This document shows positions 29,201-36,055 of a DNA stretch of 64,000 nucleotides, piece after piece. The stretch is taken from NCBI GenBank assembly GCA_002633005.1, contig NMRA01000426.1:30974-94973 (forward strand), written 5' to 3'. The notes beneath the pieces were generated by a model. That model made no database searches. It was not told the DNA's origin and worked only from the letters and a program-made list of their open reading frames with translations. Positions within the stretch are counted from its first letter, which is position 1. Each line of letters opens with the position of its first letter. Position numbers and translations under genes: made by a program. The stretch comes from Phoronis australis. Lineage: Eukaryota > Phoronida > Phoronidae.

Positions 29201-29459
29201 ATTTCATCATGAATTGATCACTTAAATCAAATGAAATTTGGATATGTTGTTGGCGCCATTGTTTTGTGATGAATGTGCATTGTTCCTTTATGACAAATTT
29301 TACTAAAAATATAAATACAAACTTACCTATAAGAAATATAAATTATTATTACTTACCAATACAAAACTTTGTTCTTGAAGCAGAGATGTGTACAACAGCC
29401 AAAAGAATCAGCAAAGTTAATGTTGTGTTCAGTATTGGATCACAAGAACTGGAAGACAT
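2252..29459 (-). CDS. Class I cytokine receptor-like gene (gp130/LIFR/Domeless-type ectodomain), 3' end not found
   Basis: Twelve exons with GT/AG ends on the minus strand, each listed separately, join without a frame break into about 574 codons, plus a possible microexon. Seen: signal peptide (1 to about 27); Ig-like D1 with C61, W91/W92 and C146; cytokine-binding module D2 with C179, C189, C220, C236 and an LNCTW core; D3 ending in WSNPS (367-371); D4 (382-473); D5 (474-574) with a YWGITWS stretch. Family knowledge: four cysteines in the first module domain and WSxWS at the end of the second define class I cytokine receptors, which are cell-surface JAK/STAT receptors. A leading Ig domain and extra FN3 domains are the gp130/LIFR layout. 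Inference: a signalling receptor whose transmembrane and tail exons lie further left. The ligand is unknown. The WSxWS is degenerate (second W is P+S), as in some invertebrate members. A TTTCAG directly before the ATG suggests an upstream 5'UTR exon. Confidence 0.82.
2746..3440 (+). repeat. Partial copy of the 'gccactag' interspersed repeat
   Basis: Shares phrases with the larger copies at 17,640, 34,285 and 39,245: a start-like AGGGGTGTTTATT, CCAAATTTCATGAACATCC, GCCACGGTAGT, AAATGGTCACTAGGGGGTG and an end like GGCATCATGATGCGTCC. Shortened and diverged. Confidence 0.5.
3572..3755 (-). CDS. Receptor exon 12: FN3 domain D5, remainder
   Basis: The acceptor is TTCACTTTCAG and the donor GTATAC; phase 0 to 1. 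It encodes 61 residues including VHYIEVEANRTSK and IGVVTTATNQSDSYWGITWS, the F-G region of an FN3 domain. This is the last exon that can be assigned confidently to the receptor. Confidence 0.75.
4124..4242 (-). CDS. Receptor exon 11: FN3 domain D5, first part
   Basis: The donor is GTGAGT. The acceptor (AACTTTGGAG) is weak, but it is the only one keeping phase 1 with exon 10. It encodes about 40 residues: SKHIIHVLWRPPKMELVIKG and YVLYLCER, an FN3 B-C strand pattern (W-x-P-P, then G-Y-x-L-Y). Confidence 0.68.
4340..4711. repeat. Tandem repeat, about 120-base unit, left part
   Basis: About three copies of a unit containing CATGTCATGACACTG, GTATTATACACACTGTAATG, TTTACACTGATCTTCATGTA and CTGCAACAGAGGGC. 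The array is interrupted by the element at 4,716-6,189 and resumes to its right. Confidence 0.8.
4716..6189 (+). mobile_element. DNA transposon with imperfect inverted ends and TATA target duplications
   Basis: Left end GACCTAATTCACGCCGAC and right end (reversed) GACCTAACTCACGCGGCG begin inverted repeats of about 55 bases that share CCAAAGCGAGGCTC. The element is flanked by TATA at 4,712-4,715 and 6,190-6,193. Removing it restores GTATTATACACACTG of the surrounding tandem repeat, so the ends are exact. Inside, 4,780-4,925 has a decayed THAP-like start. A further terminus-like word (TCTAACTCACGC) at 6,105-6,116 suggests a subterminal duplication. Superfamily not assigned: TATA duplication plus THAP does not fit the P superfamily (8 bp) and might fit an ISL2EU- or Kolobok-like group. 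Confidence 0.82.
4780..5157 (+). pseudogene. Decayed THAP-like DNA-binding domain in the 4,716 element
   Basis: One frame has CSN (after SIPR) near 4,790-4,812. After a shift, another reads TVCFKIPKDIEIQKRWVVAI then NRNER. THAP zinc fingers have C-x2-4-C-x-N, then FxxFPKDxxxRxxWxxAxxR, so the order and key residues (F, P-K-D, W, A-I-x-R) fit. The C-x2-H pair is not recognisable. THAP domains bind DNA and occur in the transposases of several cut-and-paste families. Confidence 0.5.
6190..6372. repeat. Tandem repeat, about 120-base unit, right part
   Basis: Continues the array at 4,340-4,711 after the inserted element, with the same TATACACACTGTAAT, CACTGATCTTCATGTAATG and CAACAGAGGGCAC words. 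It ends about 45 bases before the donor side of receptor exon 10. Confidence 0.78.
6417..6615 (-). CDS. Receptor exon 10: FN3 domain D4, remainder
   Basis: The acceptor is TCTTTCACCAG and the donor GTATGT; phase 0 to 1. It encodes 66 residues: GLLVGYRLFH (FN3 C strand), then VIDLRSVNNVGQSQQYSRLIV (FN3 F-G region, the usual VxAxNxxGxS pattern). It contains no transmembrane segment. Confidence 0.78.
6780..6870. repeat. Diverged copies of the 33-base minisatellite
   Basis: Contains ACTAGACAAATAGATTCAGG and decayed versions of the unit found at 8,722-9,075. The element at 6,910-8,710 lies between these two blocks. Confidence 0.6.
6910..8710. mobile_element. DNA transposon relic with about 45-base inverted ends
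   Basis: The left end around 6,910-6,960 and the right end around 8,658-8,710 are inverted copies. They share CTGGAATTTGCTTACTTGAG and TTAGCAAC, with CAGAAAAA at the outer edge on both sides. The outer CAG is hAT-like, but no matching target duplication was found. The roughly 1.8-kb interior, including a chance frame at 8,356-8,724, shows no recognisable transposase. It lies between two blocks of one minisatellite. Confidence 0.68.
8722..9075. repeat. Minisatellite, 33-base unit, about 10-11 copies
   Basis: Unit begins AGATTCAGGTTCCATGCATA and continues TGACTAGACAAGT. The length is a multiple of three, so a long frame stays open on both strands (DSGSMHMTRQV and MEPESTCLVIC repeats). With no splice signals, these frames are a by-product of the array. 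It ends just before receptor exon 9. Confidence 0.85.
9130..9206 (-). CDS. Receptor exon 9: FN3 domain D4, first part
   Basis: The acceptor is CATATTTCAG and the donor GTAGGT; phase 1 to 0, 77 bases. It encodes VPVKAPALPSGGYIWVSKST followed by VRIYWQ, the A-B strands of an FN3 domain after the cytokine-binding module. The phases agree with both neighbours. Confidence 0.75.
9590..9645 (+). repeat. Fragment of a GCGCCC/ACCGCCC-type transposon end
   Basis: GTGCTCGGCTTACCGCCCAC followed by CCCCAATTTTT and GACTTAA resembles the repeated subterminal words of the element at 37,638-38,822. No second end is visible here. Confidence 0.4.
9829..11592. repeat. Tandem pair of about 880 bases around a single N (probable assembly duplication)
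   Basis: 9,829-10,706 and 10,708-11,592 are nearly identical over their whole length (start GCGGAACTTGTGTCCACATG, end ATTACAATGTGTGTGT). They differ by scattered substitutions and small indels, such as an extra TATTTAAAA at about 10,955 and a missing GCCT near 11,082. The only N at 10,707 lies exactly at the junction. Best read as two overlapping contigs, perhaps different alleles, placed end to end. Confidence 0.75.
11317..11721 (+). mobile_element. hAT-type short element (405 bases) with 8-base duplications
   Basis: Ends CAGGCCTTTATCCAGG and TGCATAAAGGCCTG are inverted (CAGGCCTTTATxCA). Both flanks are CTTGGTTG (11,309-11,316 and 11,722-11,729), an exact 8-base duplication. Family knowledge: 8-base duplications and CA-G ends are typical of hAT elements. 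The interior holds repeated GTCC words (GGGTGTCC, GCGTCCA, GACGTCCA) and no coding capacity, so it is non-autonomous. Its left 275 bases are repeated at 10,431-10,706 because of the probable assembly duplication. Confidence 0.85.
11730..12965. other. Receptor intron without a supported gene
   Basis: Nothing coding is supported. About 12,090-12,165 holds another decayed ACCGCCC-type transposon end (CGCCCATGCTCGACTTACCG). The remaining frames are short and lack splice signals. Confidence 0.45.
12966..13720. other. Receptor intron sequence next to exon 8
   Basis: A+T-rich intronic sequence between the minisatellite and fragment region on the left and exon 8. No gene, RNA or delimited element was recognised. 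Confidence 0.4.
13723..13888 (-). CDS. Receptor exon 8: cytokine-binding module D3 second half with WSNPS
   Basis: The acceptor is TTGTTTTAG and the donor GTTTGT; phase 0 to 1. It encodes 55 residues: VTISGLVPNTQYTFCVTAQ (the FN3 L-P-x-T-x-Y strand) followed by ALYWSNPSNVARVTTP. WSNPS (367-371) sits where WSxWS is expected in class I receptors; the second tryptophan is absent. Confidence 0.87.
14015..14490. repeat. Minisatellite, 46-base unit, about 10 copies
   Basis: Unit reads GGATGGAGGTACTGTTCATT then GTCTATCAAGTAGTTACCAC and CATACA, with one-base length variants (GTCTTATC). Several staggered open frames run through it and none is a gene. It lies in the intron just upstream of receptor exon 8. 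Confidence 0.88.
14500..15610. other. Receptor intron 7, unassigned
   Basis: No gene or clear element. Mostly unique A+T-rich sequence between the minisatellite and exon 7. Confidence 0.4.
15620..15771 (-). CDS. Receptor exon 7: cytokine-binding module D3, first half
   Basis: The acceptor is CTTTTGCAG and the donor GTGAGT; phase 1 to 0. It encodes about 50 residues of an FN3 fold: MEAVTARALSSDTVELSWNF, a short insert, then LKFKVQYNA, the usual LxWxxP...YxVxY layout. It follows D2 directly. Confidence 0.85.
16370..16557 (-). CDS. Receptor exon 6: cytokine-binding module D2, second half
   Basis: The acceptor is TTGGTTTCAG and the donor GTAGGT; phase 2 to 1. FECPDYTNWTSADWFYFSCQL (218-238 region) supplies the second cysteine pair (C220, C236). 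The remainder (VIEMPLMSHVTEFIYRVGV) fits the E-F-G strands of the domain. Intron phase 2 inside D2 matches exon 5 exactly, although the intron is 6.4 kb long. Confidence 0.82.
17251..17434 (-). CDS. Candidate terminal exon of an unrecognised nested gene
   Basis: A minus-strand frame follows TTTGTTCTCAAG and ends at a TAA that overlaps an AATAAA. It encodes about 61 residues with SFEEYKGLYLYYNIGGYCTP and KGNGHVAQVCLNLIANFKQ. The TPKGNGHVA stretch faintly recalls the C-terminal end of SGNH-type hydrolases (usually D-x-H-x-T-x-x-G-N), but the acid and histidine are absent. It needs phase 1 at its start, so it does not fit receptor exon 5. It lies in receptor intron 5. It may be a separate gene, a pseudogene or chance. 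Confidence 0.28.
17638..18748 (+). repeat. 'gccactag' interspersed repeat, copy 1
   Basis: Begins CAACAAGAGCAACGCGGAGC / GTTGAAATGCACCCACGAATGC and ends GACGGACGGACGGAGATGAC / GGCATAATGCGTCC. Inside, a unit of roughly 230 bases recurs in the same order: AAAATTGCCACTAGGGGGCA, a GTAGTCGAATCCGTC, a CAAATTTCATGAA, a GGAGATACAG. Other copies lie at 34,285 and 39,245, with shorter ones at 2,746 and 40,960, all on the same strand. There is no coding frame; the class is unknown. Confidence 0.75.
18760..20055. other. Receptor intron 5, unassigned part
   Basis: No supported gene. A tRNA-T-arm-like word (GGGTTCGAGTCTAATCTC) at about 18,888-18,905 may mark a SINE remnant. The rest is A+T-rich. Confidence 0.35.
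20060..20500 (-). mobile_element. 3' end of a non-LTR retrotransposon, reversed
   Basis: On the minus strand a frame reads RDISKRRSFIYAAATIWNSL then SPINTVRLN, the RRSF...AAxxWNxLP ending typical of CR1/L2-like second ORFs. It is followed by about 230 bases ending in a TAAATAAATAAAT tail at 20,065-20,080. Only the terminus survives. Confidence 0.6.
20720..20945 (-). CDS. Open minus-strand stretch in receptor intron 5, possible exon
   Basis: After CATTTTTCAG there is an open frame of about 75 residues, including RVIKYMNVFMQEVAKEDLGV and IQCENIMPATNVISQF. It looks protein-like, but its phase does not fit exons 5 or 6, and its possible donor (GTTAAC) is poor. It might belong with the open stretch at 17,251-17,434, but their phases do not join directly. 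No family recognised. Confidence 0.25.
21286..21350. repeat. Direct repeat, 33-base unit, two copies
   Basis: CATCAGTCATTAGGGGTAGG then TTAGGCAATTA appears twice in a row. Confidence 0.8.
21360..22910. other. Receptor intron 5, unassigned upstream part
   Basis: No supported exon. The section at 21,360-22,330 is less A+T-rich than its surroundings and may be an old element, but no paired ends were found. Confidence 0.35.
22918..23047 (-). CDS. Receptor exon 5: cytokine-binding module D2, first half
   Basis: The acceptor is TTTTACAG and the donor GTAAGT; phase 1 to 2. It encodes APYRANMTCIDYQTSRLNCTW (171-191) and about 20 more residues. Two cysteines about 10 apart, the second followed by xW, are the signature of the first disulphide of a class I cytokine receptor. 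NMT and NCT are potential N-glycosylation sites. Confidence 0.85.
23773..23929 (-). CDS. Receptor exon 4: end of Ig-like D1
   Basis: The acceptor is TATTCCTCAG and the donor GTGAGG; phase 0 to 1. It encodes 52 residues. DDGKLIRCKVNET (139-151) matches the F-strand cysteine region of an Ig domain, and ILAVV near the end matches a closing G strand. Confidence 0.75.
24297..25959 (+). mobile_element. P-element-like DNA transposon relic with 8-base duplications
   Basis: Ends AAAGGAGAATGCCAC and GTGGCATGCTCCTTT are inverted, flanked by AAAACATT on both sides (24,289-24,296 and 25,960-25,967), an exact 8-base duplication. A decayed THAP-like start lies at 24,460-24,640. Family knowledge: THAP-bearing transposases with 8-base duplications are the P superfamily; hAT also makes 8-base duplications but uses a BED rather than a THAP finger. 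Only 1.66 kb remains and no catalytic domain is recognisable. Located in receptor intron 3. Confidence 0.78.
24464..24700 (+). pseudogene. Decayed THAP-like domain of the 24,297 element
   Basis: One frame reads RCILPACSN (C-x3-C-S-N) and, further on, KAGISFFY. A neighbouring frame continues RFFILPQESETLRKWLMVVK. Together they match the THAP order CxxxCxN...GxxFFxxP....R+xW, split by frameshift. No intact C-x2-H follows. Confidence 0.5.
26150..27331 (+). mobile_element. HIRAN-carrying TA-flanked transposon, copy 1 (left-truncated)
   Basis: The right end GGGCGCTTATTAGGGCAAAT then ACGG matches the ends of the copies at 46,318 and 60,875 and is followed by TA. The interior is collinear with those copies: CGAAAACTCGCCG, then TTTTTAAGTTCC, then a GTGCGTGACAG-type word, then the HIRAN-like relic. 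The left terminus is missing or unrecognisable. The right end stops 26 bases from receptor exon 3. Confidence 0.72.
26901..27107 (+). pseudogene. HIRAN-like protein fragment in copy 1
   Basis: An open frame of 68 codons reads ...SREKICTGKIQYNHFEKCTA, then YVLKGQTIIGHVPRKISKTF, then FLKQGGSLKCIVTAKY. The copy at 46,502 has the same core (ICTGKMQYKPFDKYAASVL, GQTIIGHIPRKISKT). HIRAN domains, DNA-end binding modules, share a G...REP.N.YD..A..V.....IGHVPR..S pattern, which this follows in order, spacing and the IGHxPR core. Substitution has replaced the usual REPxN part. Conservation between decayed copies points to a once-functional element protein. Confidence 0.6.
27358..27459 (-). CDS. Receptor exon 3: Ig-like D1, tryptophan strand
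   Basis: The acceptor is TTTTGTGCAG and the donor GTATGT; the exon is 102 bases, phase 0 to 0. It encodes 34 residues containing TKTWWFEKQITLSDL, which fits the C strand of an Ig fold. The end of a HIRAN-family transposon lies only 26 bases into the following intron. Confidence 0.72.
28273..28418 (-). CDS. Receptor exon 2: first half of Ig-like D1
   Basis: The acceptor is TTTCTACAG, and two bases complete the split codon from exon 1 (residue V35). It encodes a cysteine-containing stretch (C39, C46, C61). PVSC at 58-61 is a likely B-strand cysteine of an Ig fold. The donor GTAATC is weak, so this 3' border is less certain, but the resulting phase 0 fits the next exon exactly. Confidence 0.65.
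28500..29350. other. Receptor intron 1 / unassigned
   Basis: Intron sequence between the signal-peptide exon and exon 2. No other exon found. Confidence 0.5.
29357..29459 (-). CDS. Receptor exon 1: start codon and signal peptide
   Basis: The ATG lies at 29,459-29,457, right after TTTCAG, so this exon probably follows a non-coding 5' exon. It encodes 34 residues: a short polar start, then a hydrophobic run (LTLLILLAVVHISAS) typical of a secretory signal peptide, then RTKFCI. The donor is GTAAGT, and the exon ends one base into a codon (phase 1). This phase matches the exon at 28,418. Confidence 0.75.
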
Positions 29460-31250
29460 CTGAAATGTGTAATGAACAGCAATTAACATGATGAGCTTGA
29501 CTTGGCAATTAGTGGCTTGTGAAACACAACCTCAGACTGTTGGTGGAAACTTCAGCTAGAACCTCGATCACAAATAAATTATTGTCAGGAGTAGACTGAC
29601 ACTGGCCTTAAGTTTAAAAGTTTATATTTTATTGTAGCAGTTATGCTTGTGTACTAGCAGATAGCACATGACTGATGGGTCACAAAGGAGGTTAGAACAG
29701 CCATGATGTAAGTTGTCTACCATAGAACAGTTGGGAACATTGTAGAATATTCTAGTATCTTAGTAATTAATGCACTCAGAAACATTCTACAGCCTCATAT
29801 GTTTGTAGAGTGATTGGGTAGATTCCAGAAAATTCTAGAATGTGCTTGAATTTGTGAAAAGTTCCAGAACATAAATACTCCGGCATTAGCCAACTGAAAC
29901 CTCAAAAACTAAGAAAATATATGGTGGAAACTCTTTAAACTAACTTCATGCGACGTCACGCTGTCATATTAGTATTTCTACCAGTAAACATTGCGTTCAC
30001 TGTTCTGCCATTTTAAGAAAACAACTGTAAATAATATCGAATGTTGGTTCGTTGGTTTTGGAGTTTTCAATATATATGTCTGATCTGCTCTCAAACAGCC
30101 TCGCTGTGCCATTCAAAATTGTGTACAGAATATGCTAGTCTATAATTATTTGTGAATATTAACCCTTGCAGTGCTATACAAGTTTTTGCTGATAGTTAAT
30201 TCGAGTGAATATGTAGAGTTAATGGTGCCGTTTATGTAATAAATTTACTTGCCATTTATTGCCTGTTAGTACTAATTATTATTACCATAATCTAGGTCAA
30301 TTCACTTACTATAACATTTTCTTTTTTTACAATAACCTACATTAATCCAATTATCAACAACATTAATCCAAAAATGACACAAACAATTAATTAGCAGAAA
30401 CTTGAGCTGTCCAAGAACTTGTACATGGGCCTGACTCATGTTCAAATGTGTCCACTCCCAACTGCCTGTGTGATAATACTGTTCTCATAAACCAAATCCA
30501 TACCATATTGACCAGATCTTCCTTTAAACACTATTACTTCAATGGGTAAAGTTGAAATAAACTTCGGAAATGAAGCTTTCAGAAGATTATGCTGTTTAAG
30601 CCATAAAATCTTCAGAAATATAAAACTTTGTAACACAATAAATCAGGCCAAGACCTGGTGCATTGCTGTCTTTATGGCGTTGATGTATGCAGTGATGTTG
30701 TTTCTCTTCAATTATCAAATTTTCTTCACATCAATTCCCACATATACACGTATTTATGTTTGACATATGTACCAACAATAAAAAATACGTGCATCATAAG
30801 CTCATTTCCAGAGATGAAACGGTGACCACAGGTTGGTGACCCCAGGTTGGTGACCCCAGGTTGGTGACCCCAGGTTGGTGACCCCAGGTTGGTGACCCCA
30901 GGTTGGTGAAATACGGTCACTTAAAGCATAGTAGAATACAAGTACAGATTTAAATAAGAATGAAAATAAATATGTAAAAAATAATCATTTCTGGTCAGCT
31001 AGGCAATAAAAAAGGAGAAACATGAGGTGTTAAGTGTGAGAGGAGGTATTGGATGGACTGAGAGGACTGTGCAGCTAACACAAGGAAATTGAAATGAAAC
31101 ATGTAACGATACAATACCTTTAATAATGAAACAATCATCAGCCTGTGAGAGCTGTTACAGTTGGCGACGCTTGACTAAGATTGACGTTATCAGGTCATGA
31201 ATGATGGTAAACAACTCACAGGCTTATTTACAAGTGAAACTATAGCTTAG
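29460..31250. other. Upstream region of the receptor gene
   Basis: No recognised exon. It contains a 14-base minisatellite (GGTTGGTGACCCCA, about 5-6 copies) at about 30,828-30,908. A 5'UTR exon and promoter are expected here or further right but could not be located. Confidence 0.45.
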
Positions 31251-31412
31251 TTGTTGAAATATACAGTAAGCACCATATTATGTTGAAATATACGGTAAGC
31301 ATCATATTATGTTGAAATATACGGTAAGCACCATATTATGTTGAAATATACGGTAAGCACCATATTATGTTGAAATATACGGTAAGCACCATATTATGTT
31401 GAAATATACGGT
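31250..31412. repeat. Minisatellite, about 30-base unit, running into a gap
   Basis: About five copies of a unit containing TTGAAATATACGGTAAGCAC and CATATTATG run into the N gap. A further two copies lie at 32,200-32,240, beyond an unrelated insert. The true copy number is unknown. Confidence 0.82.
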
Positions 31413-31856
31413 NNNNNNNNNNNNNNNNNNNNNNNNNNNNNNNNNNNNNNNNNNNNNNNNNNNNNNNNNNNNNNNNNNNNNNNNNNNNNNNNNNNNNNNN
31501 NNNNNNNNNNNNNNNNNNNNNNNNNNNNNNNNNNNNNNNNNNNNNNNNNNNNNNNNNNNNNNNNNNNNNNNNNNNNNNNNNNNNNNNNNNNNNNNNNNNN
31601 NNNNNNNNNNNNNNNNNNNNNNNNNNNNNNNNNNNNNNNNNNNNNNNNNNNNNNNNNNNNNNNNNNNNNNNNNNNNNNNNNNNNNNNNNNNNNNNNNNNN
31701 NNNNNNNNNNNNNNNNNNNNNNNNNNNNNNNNNNNNNNNNNNNNNNNNNNNNNNNNNNNNNNNNNNNNNNNNNNNNNNNNNNNNNNNNNNNNNNNNNNNN
31801 NNNNNNNNNNNNNNNNNNNNNNNNNNNNNNNNNNNNNNNNNNNNNNNNNNNNNNNN
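31413..31856. other. Assembly gap (444 N)
   Basis: A run of N inside the preceding minisatellite; the unread part is probably more repeat plus the left end of the following sequence. Open frames through it are meaningless. Confidence 0.98.
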
Positions 31857-31989
31857 TTTGAAAAGAAGAACCAACACTTGTTGGGAACGGTCTTTGTGCG
31901 TCGACGGCGCACATTTCTTATTGGAAAACCCAGATTTTCAAAAATTAATCGCTCAGACCATTTGAGTCTCATTTACCTGCAATTATACT

Positions 31990-32200
31990 GCTATCAAATG
32001 ACCGAGCCAGCATTGTTGATACTACGACCGCTCATCGAAATAATGTACACCCACTAAATTCGGACACTAGCGGAAACCCAAATTTGGAGGTCCGCCAAAT
32101 TCGGACACCACAAAATGATATTTCGCGAGATTCGTCCAAGAATGAATTTTTTCTATTGGAATTAATTTTCAGTGTCCGAAAATCACGCGACTTTACTGTA
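31990..32200 (+). repeat. Possible inserted element inside the minisatellite
   Basis: AATTCGGACACTAGCGG, CCAAATTCGGACACC and CAGTGTCCGAAAATCACGCG form repeated GGACAC/GTGTCC words, then the minisatellite resumes. It looks like an element end, but the other end lies in the gap. Confidence 0.35.
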
Positions 32201-32249
32201 AGCACCATATTATGTTGAAATATACGGTAAGCACCATATTAGGTTTCTC

Positions 32250-34280
32250 ACAAATGTTTATGACCCTGAATGAAATGTGAATGTTGGGTTGTGACCAAAA
32301 GTTACTTTGGATAAAGTAATTGAATAAACTGCATATTTACAGCACGTTTACCCACAAGTTCATTTTGTACATTGAATAATGTTTAGAAAAAACTAAAAAA
32401 TTATTAAGAGAAATTTTGAGCATTTTAATAAGTATTTCAAAAGGGTAAGGTTGCCTTAATCTCTCTCCAGCATGCATAGCCTGTGACTACTAAAGACATA
32501 GAGATGAAATTATGTTCAAACACATCTGATAAAGTACAGCTAAACTCCCGGAGCTGCCAGAACGAAGCATTGAAAGCACAATCTACCAATCATGACACAA
32601 GTTATTTTGAGATTGGAGGGGGTAACTAGTCCCCATAGTGGTTTATTAGAATTTTGCAGAGTTTGTATATAGTAAGTGTTGGTCACACAGGCCTATGACA
32701 TGCAAGGCCAGTGAAAGCAGTTCTTTGTGAACTCTGCTCATACAACTGCACCAGTTGGATTGTCTAACAGCTTAACAAAGGCGTAACGTGCTAAAAAGAT
32801 ATTCATTTTATTACCCTATATGTATTTTGAATAGCCGAGCCTTGAATGAGACTTCAGAAACATGAGAATAAATATTATGCTTTTTAAGTAATGCAGTATA
32901 GAAAATACATTGAGAGAAGGCACAATTAAGTAAGCAGTTAAAACAAAAGGAAGTTTGAATACACGTGTAACAGGAAGGCTCTCGCTGTTGCATGACTTCT
33001 CTCTCAGATTATCTCACATTTGTGGCCGATTCAAAAACAGAAACCATCTTCAAAGTAAAAACTGAGTCGTAATGTACTTAGTCATAGATGCAAAACTCGT
33101 CCTGCCGGCTTAGCTATACTGTTTGTGCAAAAATATGACAAGTGCACAATCACCGACAGCAAGAAAAATTAAAAAAGGGTTAACTATCGACTGAAATCAC
33201 ATGAAATACGATAAAAGACTTTGAATGCTGATTACATTTCCGCTCCACCTGTTTAGAGATCTCCATTAGAATAAGCAGGTTCAATAAGCAGTGCAAACAT
33301 CCCCGTGGACGGAGAGAGGGGGGACCAGGAAGCAGTGGGGGTAATGGGCGGTAACTTTAGAAATCTTATATTCAGGTGTTTACCATGATCACTGCCATTT
33401 GAAATTACGTTGGACAGTGATAATGGTGTACCAGCCTATCTGTTAAAGCTCACAACTTAGAAGATTTCAGGAAGACACTACAGGGCTCTGCTCCTTTCAT
33501 ACTGCCAACATCATTGTCTTGCATTCTTTTATGTTCCTCTTTCTCCTGACTAGCATTTTATTTAATACTGCTGAAGAAAAACATTTGGTTTTTAAGATAT
33601 CTACTGTCCATATTTATTTTCATTTATGTGACATTGTTTCATTGTCAGAATGAAAACACAGCATGTGAACAGAGTGGTACTACCAGGACATAACACAATG
33701 TGCTGGAGGTGACATTCAATGTATCACAGTGAGATGCAACACCATGTGACTTCCTGCAACACCATGTGACCTTTAATCTGTCAAAGTCTACTAATTGAGA
33801 GTTGATGGATTGTGTTAATAATCAATCCAAATCCCTTGAAATGAGTTTAGGAAAAAACCCAAAGCACAAAATAACACTCATGTGGAAAAGTATAGCAGCT
33901 TGATAGGCTTTGAACTATTAAGTTATTTATTAGAGAACTTGTTAACACGTAGTTGACGAAAGACTACAAGGGGCATTTGCACATCAGTATTTGATGACTT
34001 GTTTATGGAATCATGTCACGCTGGTAAAGAAATTACTTTCATTCCAATCAGACTGTAAGTTCATTTTAACACCTCCAACAAGAAAATCAGTCAAAAAGTA
34101 CAATAAATATAATTGACATGAAATGTCTGATCAAAGACACTACAGTGTCATGCAGACCAAGGCCTTCCATGAACCTTCATCATGGACTGTGATCACATGA
34201 CTTACCTTTTGCTGATTTTGCAATGATTACACACATTAGTTGTTTTGCACAATTCCCAAACAAAAAACGAGAGAGAAACG
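32250..34280. other. Unassigned A+T-rich sequence
   Basis: No gene, RNA or delimited element seen. A small direct repeat (CAACACCATGTGACTTCCTG / CAACACCATGTGACC) at about 33,740-33,772 is the only structure noted. Confidence 0.4.
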
Positions 34281-34286
34281 AATTCA

Positions 34287-35590
34287 ACAAGAGCAACGCA
34301 GAGCATTGATATGCACCCACGAATGCACCGCAAATGGTGTGCCTCTAGAGTCATTTATCTGCATCATATAAATGGCCACTAGATGGCGCAAAACGTCTAA
34401 TCCATAAGAAAACAAAACATGCCATCACTTCTTCAATAGAAAGCTATTTACTAAATTTCACAAAAATCTGACAAAGAACTTCAGAGAAAAAAAAGAACAG
34501 AAAAAATGAAACTGCCACTAGGGGGCACAGCATCCGCCTGAAAGTATTCATCTATTGTTAGCTTCCTTTAAATCTACTTACTAAACTTAATAAAGATCTA
34601 GCAGTGAGTTTAGGAGATACAGCTTTGGGCGCAAAACAAAACAAAATCATCACTAGGAGGCGCCAAAGTAGTCGACATCATCAACTGTCCTCTTCACACT
34701 GAGAACATATGTCAATTTTCAAAAATCCTCCTTAGAATGGTTTGCTTGATAGAGGGGTGGACGCCAAAAAACAGACTCGCAAACAGTAAAAATGGACAAT
34801 AGGTGGCGCAAAATACGTTGAATCCATCTGAAAATGGTAGAGTGGCATCAATTCTCCAATAGATGCCTATATTCCATACTTTACGAAACTCCATTGAGGA
34901 CCTTTGAATATACAGAGGTAAACGTAAAAAACTAAAATTGCCACTAGAAGGCACACAGGTGAAAAGATCCGTGCGAAAGTGGTCATTGTTTTCCGTTGTC
35001 AACATCATATAAATGCACTTGCTAAATTTAGTAATGATCTTACAAACGGTTTAGGAGATGCAGCCATAGACGCATAAAAAAACTGCCACTAGGAGGTGCC
35101 GTAGTTAGTCGAAGGCATCGGAAAATCATCGTCAGCCATCCTCTTCCTAGTAAGAACATACATCCCAATTTTCACCATCATCCTTAGAACAATTTGGTTG
35201 ATAGAGAGGAGGACGCCAAAAAAGCAGACTCCAAAACAGTAAAAATGGCCACTAGGTAGCGCAAACTACGTCGAATCCATCTGAAAACAAGAAGTTTGTG
35301 TCAACTCAATAATAGCTGCCTATATTCCAAATTTTGAAAAAATACATTGAGGACCTCCGAAGATACAGAGGTAAGTGGAAAAAACTAAAATTGCCACTAG
35401 AATGAACACCCGTAGTCAGAGAGGTCCGAAACTTTTCGTCACCGTCTTCAGCTTGATAGAAACATATCTATCAAATCTCATCAAGATCCTGCGAGGGGTA
35501 TAGGAGATACAGCTGCGGATGCCGGACGCCCAGACAGAGATGACGGCAATATGCGATCAAATATAAATATGACGGCGCATAAAAATCTCG
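34287..35590 (+). repeat. 'gccactag' interspersed repeat, copy 2
   Basis: Starts AACAAGAGCAACGCAGAGC, carries several AAAATGGxCACTAGxTGGCGC and AATTGCCACTAG units in the same order as copy 1, and ends near CGGACGCCCAGACAGAGATG / GACGGCAATATGCG. More diverged than copy 1 at its right end. Confidence 0.72.
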
Positions 35591-35719
35591 TTGCTGAAAC
35601 AGGATGGATGAACTTAAAAATAATTAAAATTCTTTCCAACTGGAGTCAATTTCCATATGCCTGATTGACTGTGTCCACATTAAAAAGAGATAGACTAGTA
35701 TTAAAACATTCTGTCAACA

Positions 35720-36047
35720 CACCTGTACACTGTATGATGAAGCTATGGCGCCCACCACACCTGCACACAATGTACGATGAAGCTATGGGGCCCATCACAC
35801 CAGCACATAATGTACGATGAAACCATGAATCCCACACTACCTGCAGGTATTGCATGATGAAGCCTTGGGGAAACCACACCTGCACACACTGGACGGTAAA
35901 GTCATGGGGCCCACCAAACTTGCACACACTGTATGGTGAAGCCTTGGGGCTTATCATACCAGCACACACTGTATGGTGAAGCCTTGGGGCTTATCATACC
36001 AGCACACACTGTATGGTGAAGCCATATGGCCCATCACACCTGCACAC
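35720..36047. repeat. Minisatellite, 40-base unit, left part
   Basis: About eight copies of a unit like AGCACACACTGTATGGTGAA followed by GCCTTGGGGCTTATCATACC. It is split by the hAT element at 36,056-37,024, since the same unit continues at 37,025. Confidence 0.82.
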
Positions 36048-36055
36048 ACTGTATG

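Noticed and set aside
31336-31972. Frames of 170-192 codons across the N run
   Set aside because: Almost entirely unknown bases; not evidence of coding.
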